Assembly: GCA_028869725.1 (NCBI GenBank)
Contig: JAGWRJ010000318.1
Coordinates: forward strand, 1-16,624
Length of the DNA stretch: 16,624 bases
Origin: Alphaproteobacteria bacterium
GTDB lineage: Bacteria > Pseudomonadota > Alphaproteobacteria > Micropepsales > Micropepsaceae
Direction: 5' to 3'
Part shown: piece by piece, positions 13,985 to 16,624 of the stretch
Numbering within the stretch: position 1 is the first letter of the stretch
Layout: each line of letters starts with the position of its first letter
Notes under the pieces: model-generated
The model's input: only the letters and a program-made list of their open reading frames with translations
Database searches by the model: none
What the model was told of the DNA's origin: nothing
Translations under genes and position numbers: made by a program

Positions 13985-15493
13985 TCAGAGCGCCTGCGCC
14001 CGGATCTCTTTGACACAGAAGATCATCCAGACGAGCCCGATCACAAGAAAGAAGGCGATCGCGAACATACCACCGCGCTGGCTGTGCGTGGCGGTCGTCA
14101 GCACCGACACGCCAAGCGGCGCCAGGAACGTGGTTGAGGTACCAGACAGCGAAAAAATTCCGAAGAACTCCCCCATGCGCTCGGCTGGTGCAATGCGCGC
14201 AAGCATGGTGCGTGAACTTGCATAGGCAGCAGTGATGCACATCGCCCCAATATTTAGCACCGCCAGAAATATCAGTTCCGGAGGCGTGTTGAAGATGGGA
14301 AAGTGCCAGAGCGGGGCGTCATGCAGATTGTAATGTATGAACCAGAAGATGCGGTCCGGGCCCATCGTCAGGCTGAGCAATGATGACACGACGGTCCCTG
14401 TCAGACTGATGATCAGCGTGGGCTTGGACCCCAGGCGGTCATCGAGCCAGCCGCCGAGGAATCCTCCCATGACTGCAAACACTGAGAGCTCAAGTCCATA
14501 AAATGCCATTCGGACTGCGCCCCAGTGGAACGTACCAGCGGCATAAATGCCGCTGAACGTCAGTACACCGGTCATTCCGTCATTGAAAACGGCGCGGGCG
14601 CCAAGGTAATGGGCGACGTTGCGATAGTGAGACAGACTGCGCAGCGTCTGCAGCACCGAGCGCACCCCTGCGCGCACCGCACCAAAAAGTCCCAGACGCA
14701 GGCTAGGTTGATCCGGAGTGAAGAGAAAGAGAGGCACGCTGAAGACGGCAAGCCAGACTGCAGCCATCGGTCCGGCAAGCCGCTCCGGTTCATGCAGGGC
14801 CTGGCTGAATCCAAACAATGGATGAGCCGGAATGATGGCCCAGTGCACCCGGCCTGGAAGCGACAGCGCGATCAGCATGAAGCCGAGGAGCAAGATGCCC
14901 GCGACATTGCCGAGGGCAAGGCCCAGGCCGGACAGGCTGCCGACCCTGCTCTTCGGTGCGATCGCCGGCAGCATCGAATTGTGGAACACCGCCGAGAACT
15001 CATAGGAGATATTGGTCAGAGCCACCACCGCACCGATGGCAATGATCAACCCCGGGCCGGCATGGGGCAATGCATGCCACAGCAGCAGCATGCCGACGAC
15101 CATGATCACGGTATAAAGCAGCAACCAGGGTTTGCGTCGCCCGCCAGCGTCGGCCACCGCGCCCAGAAACGGAGCAAGGACTGCGATGATGAACCCGCCA
15201 GACGAGGCGATGTCGCCCCAGATGGCCTGGCCGCGCACCGCATCGCCGACAACGACCGTCGTAAAATAGGGTGCAAAAATATAGATCGTGATCAGCAGCA
15301 CGTAAGGATTACGGGCCCATTCGTACATTGCCCAGGACACCTGACCGAGCAGGCTGGCCACAGGCAGGCCTGTGGTCGACAGACCCTCGGGGCGCGCAAG
15401 CAGGCGCGCAAATATGCTGCCAGCTGCTGCTTCACCTGCGACATAGGTCTCTTCGGGTACGATGGGTGCGCTGTTCTGCGATTCATGATCCAT
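13985..15493 (-). CDS. UMF1-type major facilitator transporter
   Basis: A 502-residue inner-membrane protein with many hydrophobic helices and a hydrophilic N-terminal stretch of about 45 residues. The UMF1/Atg22-like signature QVSWAMYEWARNPYV opens helix 1. MFS motif A-type loops occur in both halves (AVADAGGRRKPWLL and GGWLDDRLGSKPTL), and SGLGLALGNVAGILLL matches the family's central helix. The substrate is unknown for bacterial UMF1 proteins. The frame is open to 15553, but ATG 15493 (MDHESQNSAP) is preferred: it overlaps the end of the SH3-domain gene by 11 bases, which suggests translational coupling, and the extra upstream residues are not family-like. GGGGAG lies 15 bases upstream of it, too far to be a strong ribosome site. 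Confidence 0.85.
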   Translation of the reverse strand: MDHESQNSAPIVPEETYVAGEAAAGSIFARLLARPEGLSTTGLPVASLLGQVSWAMYEWARNPYVLLITIYIFAPYFTTVVVGDAVRGQAIWGDIASSGGFIIAVLAPFLGAVADAGGRRKPWLLLYTVIMVVGMLLLWHALPHAGPGLIIAIGAVVALTNISYEFSAVFHNSMLPAIAPKSRVGSLSGLGLALGNVAGILLLGFMLIALSLPGRVHWAIIPAHPLFGFSQALHEPERLAGPMAAVWLAVFSVPLFLFTPDQPSLRLGLFGAVRAGVRSVLQTLRSLSHYRNVAHYLGARAVFNDGMTGVLTFSGIYAAGTFHWGAVRMAFYGLELSVFAVMGGFLGGWLDDRLGSKPTLIISLTGTVVSSLLSLTMGPDRIFWFIHYNLHDAPLWHFPIFNTPPELIFLAVLNIGAMCITAAYASSRTMLARIAPAERMGEFFGIFSLSGTSTTFLAPLGVSVLTTATHSQRGGMFAIAFFLVIGLVWMIFCVKEIRAQAL

Positions 15494-15977
15494 CCGGCGC
15501 ACGCGACACTCCCCAGATCTGGTTCCTGTTGATCCAACCTTCGAGACCGGCAACGCTCACGTCACAGGCCTCAGCTTTGCAGCGACGGAGCTGGGCGATC
15601 ACACCCGGCGCGGCCAACGCGATCACGGACGCCTGCGGCGCCGAACCTGCCCGCACGGGTGCGTCGCTGCGCCCCGTGACGAGTACCGTCCGATGTGAAG
15701 ACAGCATGGCGACATGCACCCAGCCTGCCGTACCATCGGAAAACCGCACCTTGCGCCAGACATCGTACTGGGCGGTGACGAGAACGGGCAGTCCTTTGCG
15801 GTGGTACACCCAGAGGATGCGGTAGTCGTAGCCTGGGCCCTGACGCAGAAATACCTTGTCAGAGGACAGGCTGGCGAAGCGGGGAAGCGTGTCCGGCTGG
15901 GACCCGGTCTGGGCGCCGGCTGCACCCCAGATAAGGGGCAGGACCAGGGCAAGAATGGCAAGTCGATATGCGCTCAT
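15483..15977 (-). CDS. Secreted bacterial SH3-domain protein
   Basis: A 164-residue protein. Residues 1-23 (MSAYRLAILALVLPLIWGAAGAQ) are a signal peptide, so the product is periplasmic. A bacterial SH3-like domain follows at about 36-100: FASLSSDKVFLRQGPGYDYRILWVY, then GLPVLVTAQYDVWRKVRFSDGTAGWVHVAMLS. A second, looser SH3-like repeat ends in CDVSVAGLEGWINRNQIWG, with two cysteines (in RRCKAEACDV) that could form a disulfide. This type often binds cell-wall ligands, but the exact role is unknown. ATG 15977 is chosen because the signal peptide starts there; an in-frame ATG at 16013 would only add 12 polar residues. The gene overlaps the transporter start by 11 bases and diverges from the dehydrogenase. 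Confidence 0.85.
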   Translation of the reverse strand: MSAYRLAILALVLPLIWGAAGAQTGSQPDTLPRFASLSSDKVFLRQGPGYDYRILWVYHRKGLPVLVTAQYDVWRKVRFSDGTAGWVHVAMLSSHRTVLVTGRSDAPVRAGSAPQASVIALAAPGVIAQLRRCKAEACDVSVAGLEGWINRNQIWGVSRAPDGS

Positions 15978-16127
15978 GGGGGCGAGCCTGCCAAGCTCGG
16001 CGGCACTGAGCAAGACAACCTTATGTCACCAACCGCTTGCTTTACGTTAGGTTTGCCCGCCACAGTGCGCGGGTCAAAAGCCTAACTGCGCCCCTGGCGC
16101 ACCTGAAGTCGGAGATCGAGTACGCCC
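15978..16127. promoter_or_regulatory. Divergent region between SH3 and dehydrogenase genes
   Basis: These 150 bases should carry both promoters. I see a long dyad: GTTAGG 16046-16051 with CCTAAC 16081-16086, and inside it CCCGC 16056-16060 with GCGGG 16069-16073. On the minus strand CATAAG (near 16023) is a weak -10 for the SH3 gene. No convincing -35/-10 pair was found for the dehydrogenase. Confidence 0.4.
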
Positions 16128-16624
16128 ATGCCCGCGACCAAGCCGCTCGTAATCGTGACCCGCAAGCTGCCGGATGCGATCGAAACGCGCATGCGCGAAC
16201 TGTTCGATACACAGCTCAATCTCGAAGACCGGCCGATGGATCAGACGGCTCTCATCGACGCCGTCCAGAAGGCTGATGTGCTGGTTCCCACCGTGACCGA
16301 CCGAATCGACGCCAAGGTTCTGGTGCGGGCCGGCTCCCGGTTGAAGCTGATCGCCAATTTCGGCACTGGCGTCGACAACATCGATGTCAAGACCGCGCTT
16401 GAGCGCGGGATCACCGTCACGAACACCCCAGGCGTGTTGACGGAGGACACTGCCGACATGACCATGGCGCTGATGCTGGCGGTGCCGCGCCGGCTGGTTG
16501 AGGGCGTCAAATGTCTTGAAGCTGAAGAGTTTCATGGCTGGTCGCCCAACTGGATGCTGGGTCACCGCATCTGGGGCAAGCGGCTCGGCATACTGGGCAT
16601 GGGCCGCATTGGCCAGGCGGTAGC
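16128..16624 (+). CDS. D-isomer-specific 2-hydroxyacid dehydrogenase (D-glycerate dehydrogenase-like), 5' part
   Basis: The first 165 codons of a gene that runs off the right edge. The protein begins MPATKPLVIVTRKLPDAIE and shows the substrate-domain features of this family: DVLVPTVTDRID, the LIANFGTGVDNIDV loop (about residues 75-90), and GITVTNTPGVLTEDTADMTMAL. It then enters the NAD-binding domain with GILGMGRIGQAV, the GxGxxG dinucleotide motif. Closest in feel are D-glycerate/glyoxylate reductases, which interconvert glyoxylate or hydroxypyruvate with glycolate or D-glycerate using NAD(P)H. The catalytic Arg, Glu and His lie beyond the window, so the substrate is not certain. GGAG at 16111-16114 is 13 bases from ATG 16128, a weak ribosome site. 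Confidence 0.88.
   Translation, partial: MPATKPLVIVTRKLPDAIETRMRELFDTQLNLEDRPMDQTALIDAVQKADVLVPTVTDRIDAKVLVRAGSRLKLIANFGTGVDNIDVKTALERGITVTNTPGVLTEDTADMTMALMLAVPRRLVEGVKCLEAEEFHGWSPNWMLGHRIWGKRLGILGMGRIGQAV

Noticed and set aside
14525..15532. A 335-codon plus-strand frame opposite the transporter
   Set aside because: Its composition is polar, rich in Gln, His and Arg, typical of the complement of a membrane-protein gene.

Overview
The window is about 16.6 kb of GC-rich chromosomal DNA, almost all of it ordinary core metabolism. The proteins point to an alphaproteobacterium. The layout of an SH3-domain protein beside a D-glycerate-type dehydrogenase, a UMF1-type transporter and purH resembles sphingomonads or close relatives; that finer placement is from memory of family neighbourhoods and is weak. 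No phage, transposon, integrase, CRISPR array or toxin system was seen.

Layout from left to right: the 3' end of a probable glutathione S-transferase; rlmJ (minus), facing away from a cytoplasmic alkyl-sulfatase-like metallo-beta-lactamase-fold hydrolase (plus); a two-part GNAT acetyltransferase (minus), divergent from a LysR regulator (plus); a tRNA-Leu(CAA) gene (minus) with a readable promoter; a YkgJ-type cysteine-cluster protein (minus); the biotin cluster as two divergent arms, bioF-bioD (minus) and bioB-bioA (plus); a TerB-domain protein and a secreted M28 metallopeptidase (both minus); a 299-base gap with a strongly foldable stretch just before purH (plus); a UMF1/MFS transporter overlapping the gene of a secreted SH3-domain protein (both minus); and the 5' part of a 2-hydroxyacid dehydrogenase (plus), cut by the window end.

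The clearest working unit is biotin synthesis. BioF makes 8-amino-7-oxononanoate from a pimeloyl thioester, BioA aminates it, BioD closes the ureido ring and BioB inserts sulfur. The genes that supply the pimeloyl group (bioC/bioH or bioZ) are not in the window. YkgJ follows bioD by 42 bases on the same strand and may be co-transcribed.

The observations most worth following up are the foldable RNA candidate between the peptidase gene and purH (6S-like RNA or a purH leader), the tandem GNAT protein with an atypical acetyl-CoA motif, the near-leaderless arrangement at rlmJ, and a 41-base dyad in the promoter region of the last gene pair. None of these amounts to a demonstrated new system.
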